This document shows positions 1 through 9,989 of a stretch of 37,506 bases of DNA, piece by piece. Positions within the stretch are counted from its first letter, which is position 1. Each line of letters begins with the position of its first letter. The translations under genes were made by a program, and so were the position numbers. Under the pieces are notes generated by a model that was not told the DNA's origin, searched no databases, and was given only the letters and a program-made list of their open reading frames with translations. This DNA comes from Oscillospiraceae bacterium (GTDB lineage: Bacteria; Bacillota; Clostridia; Oscillospirales; Oscillospiraceae): the NCBI GenBank assembly GCA_017540645.1, contig JAFYAQ010000015.1, positions 1 through 37,506 on the forward strand, written 5' to 3'.

Positions 1-411
1 CAGAAGCAGCGCATCGCCATCGCGGGGGTGCTGGCCATGCAGCCGGAGGTGCTGGTGCTGGACGAGCCCACCGCCATGCTGGACCCTTCCGGCCGTAAGG
101 AGGTCATCGCCACCATAGAGAGCCTGCGCCGGGAGACCGGGGTGACGGTGCTGCTGATCACCCACCATATGGAGGAGTGCGTAGGCGCCGACCGGGTGAT
201 CGTGATCTCGGACGGGCAGCTGGCGCTGGACGGCAGTCCGGCAGAGGTGTTCTCCCAGGTGGAGAAGATGCGCTCTCTGGAACTGGACGTGCCCGACACC
301 ACCCAGACCCTGTGGGAGCTGCGTCGGGCCGGGATAGAGCTTCCGCTGACGGCGCTCTCCGTGGGCGACTGCGCCCAGGTCATCGCCGAAGCTTTCGGAA
401 ATACACGGTAA
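1..411 (+). CDS. ecfA1: Energy-coupling factor transporter ATPase EcfA1, C-terminal part (5' end outside window)
   Basis: This is the C-terminal half of an ABC-type ATPase. The reading frame is open from base 1, so the true start lies upstream. The first visible residues (QKQRIAIAG) are the end of the ABC signature loop. They are followed by the Walker B region VLVLDEPTAMLDP and the switch histidine in LITHHMEE. The family pairs with EcfA2 and the membrane protein EcfT to energise uptake of vitamins and other micronutrients through exchangeable S components. The next gene begins 12 bases after the stop and is a second EcfA, followed by ecfT, which is the standard order in Firmicutes. EcfA1 rather than EcfA2 is inferred from being first in the operon. 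Confidence 0.93.
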   Translation, partial: QKQRIAIAGVLAMQPEVLVLDEPTAMLDPSGRKEVIATIESLRRETGVTVLLITHHMEECVGADRVIVISDGQLALDGSPAEVFSQVEKMRSLELDVPDTTQTLWELRRAGIELPLTALSVGDCAQVIAEAFGNTR

Positions 412-423
412 AGGACAGACAAT

Positions 424-1284
424 ATGCCTGAGATCCGTCTGGAGGGCCTGCGCCATGTGTACAGCCCGGGCACTCCGTTTGAAAAAATCGCGCTGGAACG
501 GGTAGATCTCACCATCCCCGCCGGCCAATATGTGGCGCTGCTGGGCCATACCGGCAGCGGCAAAAGCACACTGATCCAGCATCTGAACGGTCTGCTGGCC
601 CCCACGGAGGGCCGGGTGCTGCTGGACGGGGAGGACATCAACCGCTCCAAGGAGTCGCTCCACGCCGTGCGCTTCCGGGTGGGGCTGGTGTTCCAGTACC
701 CGGAGTATCAGCTCTTTGAGGAGACCGTATACAAGGATATCGCCTTCGGTCCGGGCAACATGCGTCTAAGCCAGGAGCAGGTGGACGAGCATGTGCGCCG
801 GGGCGCCCGCTTTGCCGGCGTGGGGGAGGAGCTTTTTGACCAGAATCCCCTGGAGCTGTCCGGCGGACAGAAGCGCCGGGTGGCCATTGCCGGGGTGCTG
901 GCCATGGATCCGGGCGTTCTGGTGCTGGACGAGCCCACCGCGGGTCTGGACCCGGCGGGCGTGCGCTCGGTGCTGAAAAACATTGCCGATTACCACGCTT
1001 CCACCGGCAGCACCATCGTTCTGGTGACCCATGACATGAACATCGCCGCCCGGGAGGCGGATCGGCTGGTAGTGCTGGATAAGGGCACGGTGGCCCTGGA
1101 CGGCACGCCGGAGGCAGTCTTTGCCCACAGCGAGGAGCTGCGCCGCATCGGGCTGGATATCCCCGGCGCGGCGGCCCTGGCCCAGGAGCTGCGGGCCCGG
1201 GGCATCGACCTGCCCCCCTCCATCTACACTCCCCGGCAGCTGTGTGAGGCGCTGCTGCGCGGAAGGGAGGTCCCGGTATGCTGA
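424..1284 (+). CDS. ecfA2: Energy-coupling factor transporter ATPase EcfA2
   Basis: This 286-residue protein is a complete ABC ATPase. It shows Walker A GHTGSGKST (residues 41-49), Q-loop Q91, signature LSGGQ (145-149), Walker B ending in E170 and H-loop H203. A C-terminal extension of about 70 residues follows the ATPase core, as in EcfA proteins. With EcfA1 it forms the heterodimeric motor of a group II ECF transporter on the cytoplasmic side of EcfT. The stop codon overlaps the start of ecfT by 7 bases, which suggests translational coupling. No S component is encoded in the window, as expected for a shared ECF module. Confidence 0.96.
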   Translation: MPEIRLEGLRHVYSPGTPFEKIALERVDLTIPAGQYVALLGHTGSGKSTLIQHLNGLLAPTEGRVLLDGEDINRSKESLHAVRFRVGLVFQYPEYQLFEETVYKDIAFGPGNMRLSQEQVDEHVRRGARFAGVGEELFDQNPLELSGGQKRRVAIAGVLAMDPGVLVLDEPTAGLDPAGVRSVLKNIADYHASTGSTIVLVTHDMNIAAREADRLVVLDKGTVALDGTPEAVFAHSEELRRIGLDIPGAAALAQELRARGIDLPPSIYTPRQLCEALLRGREVPVC

Positions 1285-2081
1285 AGGACATCACCCTGGG
1301 GCAGTATTTCCCCGCGGATACCTTTGTCCACCGTCTGGATCCCCGGACCAAGCTGCTGGCGTTGGTCTTTCTGATCGTGTGCATCTTTTCGGCCAAGGGG
1401 CCCCTGGCTATGGGGCTGGTGGTGGTCACGCTCTGCCTGTGCGTCGCCATCTCCCGCATCCGTCCCTCCGCCCTGTTCAAGGGACTGAAGCCGCTGATCT
1501 TCGTGATCTGCCTGACGGCGTTGATGAACCTCTTCTTCACCCCCGGCACGGTGCTGGTCTCCTTCTGGATCCTCCGCATCACCCGGGAGGGCCTTTACCG
1601 GTCCGTGCTGATGGTGCTGCGCATCCTGCTGCTGGTCAGCGGCACCTTCCTGCTGACCTATACCACCTCTCCCCTGCAGCTGACCGACGGTCTGGAGCGG
1701 CTGATGAACCCGCTGAAAAAGCTCCGCTTCCCGGTCCATGAACTGGCCATGATGATGAGCATCGCTCTGCGCTTTATCCCCACCCTGATCGAGGAGGCGG
1801 ACAAGATCATGTCCGCACAGAAGGCCCGGGGCGCGGATTTTGAAAACGGGAATCTGATGCAGCGGGCCAAGGCCCTGCTGCCCATCCTGGTGCCCCTGTT
1901 CGTCAGCGCTTTTCGCCGGGCGGACGAGCTGGCCACGGCCATGGAGTGCCGCTGCTATCACGGCGGCGAGGGCCGCACCCGGATGAAGATCATGGTCATG
2001 AGTCGGGCCGACTGGCTGGTCCTGGTGTTCTGGGTCTTGCTGACGGCGGCGGTCATCGCGGCGTCGAGGTTGAGCCTGTGA
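1278..2081 (+). CDS. ecfT: Energy-coupling factor transporter transmembrane protein EcfT
   Basis: This 267-residue membrane protein has DPRTKLL near the N terminus, several hydrophobic segments (about residues 28-60, 70-90, 100-130 and 245-265) and a cytoplasmic coupling region carrying ARGAD and MECRCY. These correspond to the two Ala-Arg-Gly-type coupling motifs of EcfT; the second is degenerate here (CRC instead of ARG). EcfT is the scaffold that docks the EcfA1/EcfA2 motor to substrate-binding S components. The ATG lies inside the last codons of ecfA2, and the stop overlaps the GTG start of truA. Confidence 0.95.
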   Translation: MLKDITLGQYFPADTFVHRLDPRTKLLALVFLIVCIFSAKGPLAMGLVVVTLCLCVAISRIRPSALFKGLKPLIFVICLTALMNLFFTPGTVLVSFWILRITREGLYRSVLMVLRILLLVSGTFLLTYTTSPLQLTDGLERLMNPLKKLRFPVHELAMMMSIALRFIPTLIEEADKIMSAQKARGADFENGNLMQRAKALLPILVPLFVSAFRRADELATAMECRCYHGGEGRTRMKIMVMSRADWLVLVFWVLLTAAVIAASRLSL

Positions 2082-2878
2082 GAAACATCGCTCTCCGGCT
2101 GCGCTATGACGGATCCAGCTACCACGGCTGGCAGCGGCAGAAGGACCTGCCCACGGTGCAGCAGACTGTGGAGGAGGCCCTGGAAGACATCTGCGGGCAC
2201 CGGCTCCATGTCACCGGCTGCGGCCGGACCGACAGCGGGGTCCACGCCCTTCGCTACTGCGCCAATTTCCGCACCGACTGCCGCATCCCCATCGACCGGG
2301 TGCCGCTGGCGGTGAACGCCCGCCTGCCCGGGGACATTGCGGTAACGGACGCCGTAGAGGTGGACGAGGGCTTCAACGCCATCGGCTCCTGCATCCAGAA
2401 GGAGTATATCTACCGGATCCTGAACAGCCGCATCCCGGACCCCTTTCTGGAAAAGAGGGTGTGCTTTTATCCCTCCGCGCTGGATCTGGATTGTATGCAG
2501 CGCGCCGCCCACGCCTTTGTGGGCACCCATGATTTTGCCGCTGTGCGCAGCGTGGGCACCCAGACCAAAACCACCGTGCGGACCGTACACTGGTGCGAGG
2601 CCTCCCGCCAGGGGGACATCATCACCGTGCGTGTGTGCGCCGACGGCTTTCTCTACAACATGGTCCGGGCCATGGTGGGCACCATGGTATACGCCAGCTA
2701 CGGCAAGCTCCTCCCCGAGGACATCCCCGCCCTGCTGGAGGCCGGGGACCGGCGGCTGACCGGCCCAACGATGCCGCCCCAGGGACTATATATGCACCGG
2801 GTCTGGTACGCCGGTCCCGCCGGGGAGATGATGGGCCGGGGCGCCCCTTGCTTTTTCGGTGAAAATGATGCATTCTAA
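2078..2878 (+). CDS. truA: tRNA pseudouridine(38-40) synthase TruA
   Basis: TruA converts uridines 38-40 of the tRNA anticodon stem-loop to pseudouridine. The predicted protein has 266 residues, near the usual length. It contains LRYDGSSYHGWQ near the N terminus and the catalytic motif GRTDSGVHA with Asp52. The GTG at 2078 was chosen because it overlaps the ecfT stop (GTGA) and places the conserved N terminus directly at the start. The open frame extends upstream to 1946, but that part overlaps ecfT and has no family similarity. The gene order ecfA1-ecfA2-ecfT-truA is conserved in Firmicutes. The C-terminal tail after MHRVWY is somewhat longer than usual. Confidence 0.95.
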   Translation: MRNIALRLRYDGSSYHGWQRQKDLPTVQQTVEEALEDICGHRLHVTGCGRTDSGVHALRYCANFRTDCRIPIDRVPLAVNARLPGDIAVTDAVEVDEGFNAIGSCIQKEYIYRILNSRIPDPFLEKRVCFYPSALDLDCMQRAAHAFVGTHDFAAVRSVGTQTKTTVRTVHWCEASRQGDIITVRVCADGFLYNMVRAMVGTMVYASYGKLLPEDIPALLEAGDRRLTGPTMPPQGLYMHRVWYAGPAGEMMGRGAPCFFGENDAF

Positions 2879-3968
2879 CGATATGGAACCTGTTAAGCGT
2901 CCGCTCAGCCGGGTGGCCGCGGCATTGCTGGTGCTGTTGGCGCTGCTGCTGCTTTTGCTGCTGCTCAGCGCGGCCGGGAACCGGGATCTGCTTCCCTTCC
3001 GCCGGCCGCCGGTGTTTGAACTGGAGGGCGGAGAGGACGCCGCCTGGAGCGCCGCGGGCAACGGCATGGCCGCCGCCACCACAGAGCATATCCAGCTTTT
3101 TTCCGTCCAGGGAAGGACCGTGGCGGAGGAGCCGGTGGCGTTTACCGCGCCGGCCTGCGCGGCTTGCTCTCTTCTGGGGGCATACTACGATGTGGGCAGC
3201 CCCGGGCTGCATGTCCTCTACCCCGACGGCAAATCCCGCTTCGCCGACACCGAGGGCGCTGTCCTTCTGGTGGATGTGAACGAAACCGGTCTGGTGGCCG
3301 TCTTATCGGATAAAGAGGGGTATCTGGGCTGCGTCACCGTGTATGAGACGGATCTGACGCCCCTGTTCCGCTACGATGCGCTCAGCGCGCCCCCCCTGGT
3401 CGCCCGGCTGTCCGCCGACGACCGGCTGTGCCTGGTCTCGGCCTTGGAGGAGGGCAGCACGGTGCGGCTTTTCCGCATCGACCGGGAGACACCCGCGGCG
3501 GAGCTTTCCCTGCCCGGGGAGCTGGCCGTGGACGCAGGATTCCTCTCCAATGGTACATTGGCTCTGGTCACGGAGCAGGCGCTGCTGCTGTTGGACCGGG
3601 ACGGCCGGCTGCTGGATCGGTATTCCTTCGACGGCGCCCACCTCAGCGCCTGGTCCCTGCGGGGGGATTTTGCCGCCGTGGCCTGTGTCCGGGGTCTGGG
3701 CGGCGGCACGCAGCTGCTGACCACCGTGGACGGCGACGGCGTCGTCCTGGGCAGTCTGGAGGTCCCCCTGACCATCGTCGATATGGAGAGCCAGAACGAC
3801 GAGCTGCTGGTGCTGTATATCGGTGAGGAGTCCACTCTCTACTACTCCTCGCTGGAGGAGGATATCTCTTATCAGCCCGCGGAGGACGTGAAGCGGGTGT
3901 TTCTGGGCAGTGAGCGGCGGGCCGTGTTTTGCGGCGAGAAAAATGCCGTCATCGTTTCCTTCAAGTAA
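2859..3968 (+). CDS. DUF5711-like membrane-anchored protein
   Basis: This protein of up to 369 residues has no assigned biochemical role. A short basic N terminus is followed by one long hydrophobic segment very rich in leucine (about residues 20-40), then roughly 320 residues of alternating beta-rich, extracytoplasmic-type sequence resembling a degenerate beta-propeller. This layout fits the DUF5711 family of clostridia; I make that assignment from memory of the pattern. The start is uncertain: GTG 2859 overlaps truA, while ATG 2865, 2868 and 2883 are in frame, and none has a good ribosome binding site. It lies between truA and a CvpA-like gene and is probably co-transcribed with both. Confidence 0.7.
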   Translation: MKMMHSNDMEPVKRPLSRVAAALLVLLALLLLLLLLSAAGNRDLLPFRRPPVFELEGGEDAAWSAAGNGMAAATTEHIQLFSVQGRTVAEEPVAFTAPACAACSLLGAYYDVGSPGLHVLYPDGKSRFADTEGAVLLVDVNETGLVAVLSDKEGYLGCVTVYETDLTPLFRYDALSAPPLVARLSADDRLCLVSALEEGSTVRLFRIDRETPAAELSLPGELAVDAGFLSNGTLALVTEQALLLLDRDGRLLDRYSFDGAHLSAWSLRGDFAAVACVRGLGGGTQLLTTVDGDGVVLGSLEVPLTIVDMESQNDELLVLYIGEESTLYYSSLEEDISYQPAEDVKRVFLGSERRAVFCGEKNAVIVSFK

Positions 3969-3988
3969 TCTCCAAGAGGAGGCAAAGA

Positions 3989-4708
3989 ATGAAAACCGTC
4001 CTGAGTCTCATATTTTTGATCATCCTGATCGCCTGCACCTGGTCCGGGTATAAGAAGGGCCTGATCATGGGCATTTTTAGCTTGCTTGCCTTTGTGGTCT
4101 CTGTCTACGGCGCCAACCTTCTGGCCGGCACCTATTCCGGCGAGGTGGTGGACGCCCTGCGCCCCTTTGCCAGCGGCTTTGTGGAGGTCAATATCGTAGA
4201 CAAATCCGTCCGCCCCGCCATGGGCATGGACGACGCCAACCTGTCCGTCAGCGACTATTTCTCCCAGAACCCGGGCAAGGAGGAGAAATACTGCGTGATG
4301 ACCTACCAGTATATGGGCATCCATCCCTCCACCAGCGAGCAGATGGCGGAGGAGGCCCTGGACTACGCCGATAAAAACGGCGTGGACATCACGGACGCCG
4401 TGGTGGAGGTGCTGTGCCGGCGGGTGGCCTTTGTGGGGGCTTTTATTCTGCTGTTCATGATGCTCCTGATCGCCCTGACCGCCCTGCTGAACATCCCCAA
4501 TCTCAGCTTCAAGATCCCCAATATGGACCTGCTGAACGATGTGGGCGGTACGGTGATGGGACTGCTGCTGGGCGTCGGTCTTTGTCTGGTGATCGGCTGG
4601 GGCATGAAGTTTTTGGGGCTCATCTTCCCTCAGGAGGAGCTGGCCAACACCTTTTTGCTGTCCTGGTTCATGGACAGGACCGTGCTTGTCCGTTTCCTGG
4701 GTATCTGA
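3989..4708 (+). CDS. CvpA family membrane protein
   Basis: This 239-residue protein has hydrophobic segments at about residues 1-20, 25-45, 145-170 and 185-215. The opening MKTVLSLIFLIILIACTWSG followed by YKKGLIMGIFSL is typical of the CvpA family (named for colicin V production), whose molecular role is poorly defined. The start at 3989 was chosen because AAGAGGAGG lies 7-10 bases upstream; the frame opens earlier, at 3929, only inside the preceding gene. It follows the DUF5711-like gene by 20 bases, so the two membrane proteins probably form a transcriptional pair at the end of the ecf-truA operon. Confidence 0.8.
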   Translation: MKTVLSLIFLIILIACTWSGYKKGLIMGIFSLLAFVVSVYGANLLAGTYSGEVVDALRPFASGFVEVNIVDKSVRPAMGMDDANLSVSDYFSQNPGKEEKYCVMTYQYMGIHPSTSEQMAEEALDYADKNGVDITDAVVEVLCRRVAFVGAFILLFMMLLIALTALLNIPNLSFKIPNMDLLNDVGGTVMGLLLGVGLCLVIGWGMKFLGLIFPQEELANTFLLSWFMDRTVLVRFLGI

Positions 4709-4713
4709 GGCAG

Positions 4714-4754
4714 CTGTTCATAACCCGCTTCGCCGGCTTCTGAACAGATACAAT
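4714..4754 (+). promoter_or_regulatory. Candidate promoter/operator region of the clpE-like gene
   Basis: A 7-base inverted repeat (CTGTTCA at 4714-4720, TGAACAG at 4741-4747) abuts a good -10 hexamer, TACAAT, at 4749-4754. No matching -35 box is obvious. The repeat could be an operator or the stem of a weak terminator for the upstream operon. The typical CtsR heptad repeat was looked for and not seen. Confidence 0.3.
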
Positions 4755-4799
4755 CTGAGCTTTTTTGTGCGTTGTGTTTTTTAGCAAGGAGTCTGATCT

Positions 4800-7114
<2,315 letters not shown>

Positions 7115-7118
<4 letters not shown>

Positions 7119-8020
7119 GAGAGCTCGCATTCAATATACGGAAAGGAATCCGATCGACCGTGAAAACAGACAATCTTCGCCAGCAGACGATCCTGGAGGT
7201 CACCGACGGGTTGGTGGCCGTGGGCAGCACCGGCTCCCGGCTGGAAAACTGCCCGGATATGAAGGAGCGGGTGGCCAAGTTCATCTCCCTTCTGCGCTGC
7301 GCCCTCTATCCCCATGTGTTCGGCACCGGGTCCCGGCGCAGCAGCTCCGCCATCGCGGTGGCCTATGACCTGCAGCGGGCGGCGGATCTTCTCGGCGAGC
7401 TGCTCGATACCGTTCAGCCGGACAACGATGAGAACGAGACGCTGATCCTCCGCTTCCTCCAGCGACTGCCGGAGGTGAAGGCCTGTCTGGAGACCGATAT
7501 CCGGGCCGCCTACGACGGGGACCCGGCGGCCACCAGCTTTGAGGAGATCATGCTGGCCTACCCTGCCTTTGAGGCCATCAGCATCTACCGCATGGCCCAC
7601 GAGCTGTATCAGCTCCGGGTGGCCGTGCTGCCCCGGATGATGACGGAGTACGCCCATCAGCTCACCGGCATCGACATTCACCCGGGAGCCACCATCGGCC
7701 GTTATTTCTTCATCGACCACGGCACCGGCGTGGTGGTCGGCGAGACCACCACCATCGGCGACCATGTGAAGCTCTACCAGGGCGTCACCCTGGGCGCCAA
7801 GAGCTTTGCCCTGGATGAAGACGGCAACCCGGTCAAGGGCATCAAACGCCATCCGGATCTGGGCAGCCATGTGGTGGTGTACGCAGGCGCCACCATTCTG
7901 GGCGGCGACACCCGCATCGGTGACGGCTGCGTCATCGGCGGCAACGTGTGGCTGACCCACTCGGTGGAGGCCGGACACAAGGTGCTGGCCGCCGAGGAGC
8001 GGGGCACCCTGGTGATCTGA
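7115..8020 (+). CDS. Serine O-acetyltransferase (CysE/EpsC type)
   Basis: This enzyme makes O-acetylserine from serine and acetyl-CoA, the committed step of cysteine synthesis. The 301-residue protein has an alpha-helical N-terminal half and a left-handed beta-helix of hexapeptide repeats. The signature runs from DIHPGATIG through IDHGTGVVVGET to LYQGVTLGA. The length is that of the longer EpsC-like subgroup. Two starts are possible: GTG 7115, overlapping the clpE-like stop (GTGA), and GTG 7160, which has GAAAGGA upstream. The first gives 301 and the second 286 residues. No cysteine synthase gene is next to it; a strong terminator follows. Confidence 0.92.
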
Positions 8021-8036
8021 AAAACCGCAAGACGAC

Positions 8037-8074
8037 AAAACGGCGCTGGCAGCTCCACTGCCAGCGCCGTTTTT
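8037..8074. terminator. Bidirectional intrinsic terminator
   Basis: A perfect 12-base-pair stem (CGGCGCTGGCAG at 8041-8052, CTGCCAGCGCCG at 8058-8069) with a 5-base loop is flanked by AAAA on the left and TTTTT on the right. It sits between convergent genes (serine acetyltransferase on + and the Ig-domain protein on -) and should stop transcription from both sides. Confidence 0.93.
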
Positions 8075-8082
8075 ATCTCATT

Positions 8083-9849
8083 TTATTTCCGTTCCGTCGT
8101 ATCCTCCGGGAACAGCTTTGTATCGTCCACGTCTTCTTCGTCCGCATTTTCATAGGACTCTTCGCCGTCGGTTTCGTACTCGTCTTCGTATTCCCATTCG
8201 TCGTCCTGACGGAGGATCCGGAGGATCAGATACGCCGCGCCCGCGATCACGCCAGCGGCTCCGACGCCCAGCAGGGCGAAGAGCCAGCCGCGGCCGCCGC
8301 TCCTTTTTGTCTCCGGAGTCTCAGCCGCAGGGGCGGCTTCCTCTTCCTCCTGAGGCATGCTGCCGGCGGGGATGGGCTGGACGGTCTCATAGCCGCAGAC
8401 GGAGCATATGCCTTTCTGCTGGCCGTCCTTCTCCTCGGTGGGCCGCACGATGATGGTCCATTCGTAGCTGTGCATAGCCTCCTCCGCGTGATCGCCGCAG
8501 ACGCACTGGTGCCAGTGGGAGATGCCGTCATGCTCCCAGGCGTCGCTGTAGACGTGCTGGTGGGCTTTCGCGGCGGTGAAGGTCACGTTCACGGTGTAGG
8601 AATAGAATGGCTGGGAGACTACGCCGTTGTTGTTGACATACACGGCCGCCCGATAATAGGTGGTGCCCTCCGCTCTGGGCGGGCGATAGCTGCTCTCGGT
8701 GGCGCCGGAAATGGGCGTCATGGAGGCGGAGCTGTTGGTGGGGGCGCTGTACCATTGATAGCTGAGCGTGCCGCCGCCGGTAGAGGCCGCCTGGATGGAG
8801 AGGGTGAAGTCTTCTTTTTCATCCAGGGCCATAACGCCGCCGGTGGGCTGCCGGGTGATGGTGATGGTGGCGGCCGTGGCCACCACAGCGATCAGGGCGG
8901 AACCGGAGAGGGTCTCTCCCCCGGGGCCCTTGAACAGGCAGCGGACCGACCAGCCGTTCAGCTCCCGGGGAATGGCGTTCAGGGTCAGGGTCTCGGTGTT
9001 GCCGCCGGAGACCCGGAGGCCGGGAAACAGGCCGTTGATGCTGGTATAGTCATAGCTTGTCCCGTCCTTGTTCACAAAGCGCCAGACATACTCGGTGGCG
9101 TTGTCCGCCCGGGCGATGAAGATGGCGGACTCTCCCTCGCTCACCGTCTCCCCGTAGGGCGGCTTCGTCTCCTTGGGCGGATCCGGCTCCGGAGAGGGCG
9201 TGGGGGCCGCGTTCACCGTCACGCGGCAGAAAGAGGTGATCACCGCGCCCGCCTCGTTGGAGAACTGACAATAAAACTCCGCGCCGTTATACTCCGCCTT
9301 GGCTTGAAGGGAGAGCGCAGGGCTGGTCTGCCCCTCGATGGGCCGGATGTCTGTGGAGTTGAGGACATAGTACCACTGGCACCGCAGCTCCTCCCCGGAT
9401 GCGGCGGCGCTCAGGCTGATGGTATCCCCCTCGGTGAGCGTCAGGGAGGTGATGCCGATATCCGTCGTCAGCTCCGGCGTTTCCAACACCTTGAGGGCAC
9501 AGGAGGCGCTCTCCGTGCCGCCCAGGCCGTTGGTCAGGTAGCAGTGATAGGCTCCGGCGTTTGTCGGAGAGGCGCTGCTGACCGTGTAGCTCAGGCCTGT
9601 GGCCCCCTCGATGGGCTCATTATTGAAAAACCACTGGCAGGACAGCTCCTCCCCCTCCGCCGTCACGCTCAGGGTAAAGCTGCCTCCTACCGGCACGTTC
9701 AGTCTCGCGGGCAGGTCCGTAGTGATCCTGGGCGGGGTACCGTTGATGAGGGGAGTCTCATCTTCCTCTGCGGCCAGCGCCGGGGACGCCCCCAGCAGGC
9801 ACAGGATCAATAAAAGGCTGATCAGCCGATGCATATATTTTATTCTCAT
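8083..9849 (-). CDS. Secreted, membrane-anchored Ig-like domain protein
   Basis: This is a predicted surface protein of 588 residues. A signal peptide with a leucine-rich core ends in SPALA before AEEDE. Four Ig-like modules follow (roughly residues 35-112, 113-197, 205-310 and 320-415), each with the core tryptophan pattern, for example CQWFF, CQWYY and YQWYS. Next comes a Cys/His-rich segment (about 425-485) with HWHQCVCG and a later CSVCGYE, then one transmembrane helix (about 510-535) and a strongly acidic cytoplasmic tail. ATG 9849 was chosen because AAGGAG lies 7 bases upstream; an in-frame GTG at 9855 is too close to that site. The gene is monocistronic, and the binding partner is unknown. 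Confidence 0.85.
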   Translation of the reverse strand: MRIKYMHRLISLLLILCLLGASPALAAEEDETPLINGTPPRITTDLPARLNVPVGGSFTLSVTAEGEELSCQWFFNNEPIEGATGLSYTVSSASPTNAGAYHCYLTNGLGGTESASCALKVLETPELTTDIGITSLTLTEGDTISLSAAASGEELRCQWYYVLNSTDIRPIEGQTSPALSLQAKAEYNGAEFYCQFSNEAGAVITSFCRVTVNAAPTPSPEPDPPKETKPPYGETVSEGESAIFIARADNATEYVWRFVNKDGTSYDYTSINGLFPGLRVSGGNTETLTLNAIPRELNGWSVRCLFKGPGGETLSGSALIAVVATAATITITRQPTGGVMALDEKEDFTLSIQAASTGGGTLSYQWYSAPTNSSASMTPISGATESSYRPPRAEGTTYYRAAVYVNNNGVVSQPFYSYTVNVTFTAAKAHQHVYSDAWEHDGISHWHQCVCGDHAEEAMHSYEWTIIVRPTEEKDGQQKGICSVCGYETVQPIPAGSMPQEEEEAAPAAETPETKRSGGRGWLFALLGVGAAGVIAGAAYLILRILRQDDEWEYEDEYETDGEESYENADEEDVDDTKLFPEDTTERK

Positions 9850-9940
9850 ATCCACACTCCTTATCTGGGTGGTTCTCTATTCCCTTAGACGCACGGGAAG
9901 GGCAAAACGTTCTCTCCGCCTGACATGTCGGAGCAAAAAT

Positions 9941-9979
9941 CGTCCCGGAGCGGTATTGTACCGCCTCCGGGACGTTTTT
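9941..9979. terminator. Intrinsic terminator downstream of valS
   Basis: A long stem (CGTCCCGGAG-CGGTA against TACCG-C-CTCCGGGACG, 9941-9974) has a single bulge and a 3-base loop. It is flanked by AAAAAT on the left, which gives a U tract on the minus strand for valS, and by TTTTT at 9975-9979 on the right. It also insulates valS from the downstream minus-strand gene. Confidence 0.88.
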
Positions 9980-9989
9980 GTCAATGCGT

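Noticed and set aside
4755..4799. CtsR operator before the clpE-like gene
   Set aside because: No GGTCAAA-type direct heptad repeat is present.
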